From contig NZ_CP133605.1 in the NCBI RefSeq assembly GCF_031199965.1, forward strand, positions 4,752,501 through 4,816,500: DNA of 64,000 nucleotides, written 5' to 3'. A program made the translations under genes and the position numbers. Positions 62,220 through 64,000 of the stretch are shown one piece after another; the first letter of the stretch is position 1, and the number at the start of each line of letters is the position of its first letter. Below the pieces are notes generated by a model, which did no database searches, was not told where the DNA came from, and saw only the letters and a program-made list of their open reading frames with translations. Origin of the DNA: Paenibacillus sp. D2_2. GTDB lineage: Bacteria > Bacillota > Bacilli > Paenibacillales > Paenibacillaceae.

Positions 62220-64000
62220 TCGCCTATCACCTTCTTCCACTGATCCTCCCATGCCGAATAAGGGATCGGGCGGTTACGTTCCACCGCGGAATCTTCTTGG
62301 TCCAATTCAGGAATCTCCAGTCCCTGGTCATAGAAGTGTTTCAGCAATCTTTTGACCTGATCGTTCTTCCCCGCCTTCAGTGCTTCATCTACCTGTTTGC
62401 GCATGTGTACCCCAATTTGATTCTTATCATTGGACCAGTCATTTGCATATAACTCGGATAACATGTACCCGTTAATATTGCCGTTATTGAATAACCCATT
62501 CTCGTAATAATACACATACCATATGAGCGCCCGAAGCTGGAGACGTATGTCATTCTGGACATTTTCGATCAGATAACTACCCTGCCTTGTACCAAGCAAC
62601 ATCTTGTTCATTAATATCTCTGACATATAGTTCTGGTCCACACTAATATAGTTCAGCACAACAGCGTTATTCTCAATATCACTATTAATAGCGAAATTCT
62701 GATTCGGGATATAGAGCAATTGCTTTACCTTCTGTGCATCAGTAGGCAGCCATGATCTAAAGTATTGGTCCAGTTCATTGATCTTCTGTACGGTCTGCTC
62801 TGTCCATAATTTGTTGTACGGAGTATACACGACATGCAGTGGGGTTGCATTGGGTTCCAGCTCCTCCAATCCGCCTCCAAATAAGGTAACGCCATCATGG
62901 ACTTCACCGGAATAAATCTGCTCACCAGCTTCACGTGTTACTTCCTTCAGACTCGTATAGATGGGCGCCTCGAATCCACTGACGGTCAGTTTGAAATCCG
63001 CACTAGGGAAGCCTATATTCGTATATACCGCTCCCAGCTCAATACTTTTATTATCCCTTAAATAAATCGGCTGATCCTCGGGTAGTGGGTACCACGCGAG
63101 ATAACCGGGTAGAAAAACATTTTCTCCCTTAACAAAAGCATAGTATCTTCCCGTGCCACGGAAGGTCTTCGAATAATCCATGACCTTCCCTGAATAGTCC
63201 ATCTCGACCGTGAGCGGACCTGTCACTACTTGGGACAATTCAAGACTTAGCTTCTCCCCTTGCCGCTTGGTTGCCACTTCCTGACCGTTAACACTAACAT
63301 GGTTAATCTTGAACATACGGTTCAGTGTCAAAGATATCTCTGTTTTTCCGATCAGATCATCGGCTGGTATGTTCATGGTTACTTCAGCCTGCAAGGTATC
63401 ATCCTTTAGCTTCTGCAAATAAATGTTATAGGTCTTGATTCCATATATCTTAGGTTGTCTATCGTATTGAATATCTTCTATCTTATACAAAGAAGGGTCC
63501 GCTAATCTCTTCTTATCCATCGTATATCGTTCTTGCCAGATCATCGCATAAGGGATAAATGCTGCTGCTGCCAGCATAACCGAGCAAATACCTAATCCCC
63601 ATGTTCGTCTACGGTGCTTGCTTGGGCGCAGCTGTTGCAGCACGGTTACTCCGATAACGAGCATCAATACCGTGAAGGCAAGGACGAACAAGTGGGAACT
63701 TCGCAGCTCGTCCTTTGTTAGAACAAGTCCCCATGTATCCGCATAATTCCCACTGCTTACGAATAATTGGCTTAAGTGAAAAGTACGTAGTATATCCAGA
63801 CTGTACCGCTCCAAAATAAACATTTCCATGAAGAAGGTGCCGAACATCCATGCACAGAAGCCAATTAAATAGACGATTCGGTTGGGAATGCAAATCGCCA
63901 GCAGCATGGCAAGTGCTAAGGTTACCGCATAAGACATTTCAAAGCTCGTGGTGAAGAACATCGTAGATTGCATCGTGATCTCAGCTGTAACACGCTGGGT
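62216..64000 (-). CDS. Large membrane protein with aminopeptidase-M1-like extracellular domain, 5' end beyond the window
   Basis: At least 594 residues are visible and the frame is open to the right edge. Four membrane helices in the first 150 residues (VIVYLIGF-like region around IPNRIVYLIGFCAWM; LFVLAFTVLMLVIGVTVLQQL; LGICSVMLAAAAFIPYAMI) precede a soluble domain. This domain has an M1-type N-terminal beta region (EVTMNIPADDLIGKTEISL) and the end of a catalytic-like region (FAINSDIENNAVVLNYISVD). The expected HEXXH zinc motif is not present; the corresponding stretch reads MSEILMNKM. It therefore looks like a non-catalytic M1-like domain fused to an ABC-2-type permease, coupled to the next gene. 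Confidence 0.72.
   Translation of the reverse strand, partial: TQRVTAEITMQSTMFFTTSFEMSYAVTLALAMLLAICIPNRIVYLIGFCAWMFGTFFMEMFILERYSLDILRTFHLSQLFVSSGNYADTWGLVLTKDELRSSHLFVLAFTVLMLVIGVTVLQQLRPSKHRRRTWGLGICSVMLAAAAFIPYAMIWQERYTMDKKRLADPSLYKIEDIQYDRQPKIYGIKTYNIYLQKLKDDTLQAEVTMNIPADDLIGKTEISLTLNRMFKINHVSVNGQEVATKRQGEKLSLELSQVVTGPLTVEMDYSGKVMDYSKTFRGTGRYYAFVKGENVFLPGYLAWYPLPEDQPIYLRDNKSIELGAVYTNIGFPSADFKLTVSGFEAPIYTSLKEVTREAGEQIYSGEVHDGVTLFGGGLEELEPNATPLHVVYTPYNKLWTEQTVQKINELDQYFRSWLPTDAQKVKQLLYIPNQNFAINSDIENNAVVLNYISVDQNYMSEILMNKMLLGTRQGSYLIENVQNDIRLQLRALIWYVYYYENGLFNNGNINGYMLSELYANDWSNDKNQIGVHMRKQVDEALKAGKNDQVKRLLKHFYDQGLEIPELDQEDSAVERNRPIPYSAWEDQWKKVIGE

Overview
The window reads as chromosome of an endospore-forming, low-to-mid GC Gram-positive, most likely Paenibacillus or a close relative. 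Support comes from Bacillus-type gene neighbourhoods (ygxA-ygzB-perR, a sigY-yxlCDEFG operon, gatCAB, a nupNOPQ-like guanosine importer, cydAB with the tiny cydS), a YyaC sporulation protein, a MneS-type CDF exporter, strong AGGAGG ribosome sites with frequent GTG/TTG starts, and many IS-poor intergenic repeats. No rRNA, tRNA, CRISPR or prophage was seen. Most genes lie on the minus strand.

Layout. 0-10 kb: ygxA (partial), ygzB, a GH18/SH3 cell-wall protein, perR, a two-gene membrane/DUF4097 unit, a GNAT gene and gatCAB. 10-16 kb: a small unknown gene, mgtC, the complete sigY operon with an ECF-type promoter, and one IS3-family element inserted between the arms of an inverted repeat. 16-29 kb: MBL hydrolase, thioredoxin-like and DedA genes, an O-antigen-ligase/TPR protein, a methyltransferase, DUF6483, an alpha/beta hydrolase, yyaC, DUF948, DUF2140-like, NlpC/P60 and a Mn-type CDF exporter. 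29-42 kb: ABC-F (ykpA-like), NAPE-PLD-like MBL, cydA-cydB-cydS, nupQPON and cvfC. 43-50 kb: lysP-like permease, transglutaminase-like protein, trxB, and a PfeT-type metal ATPase under a Fur-like box. 50-57 kb: a Fur-box-controlled operon (FmdE-like protein, two paralogous amidotransferase-fold proteins, a lipoprotein binding protein, a permease, a permease-ATPase fusion and an ATPase). 57-64 kb: cupin, metY, and an ECF-sigma/ABC-exporter operon whose first gene runs off the window.

Two themes stand out. Metal and redox homeostasis recurs: perR, the CDF exporter, the PfeT-like ATPase, trxB, cytochrome bd, and the unrecognised Fur-box operon, which is the best candidate for an undescribed system. 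Second, at least 17 reading-frame breaks occur in otherwise well conserved genes; nearly all are repaired by one base, usually in a short G/C run. That pattern looks more like consensus indel errors than decay, so split genes are annotated here as single loci with the break marked (type pseudogene means broken as sequenced).

A dispersed bipartite repeat of about 180-190 bp with imperfect terminal inverted repeats is present in full and in deleted forms at a dozen intergenic places.
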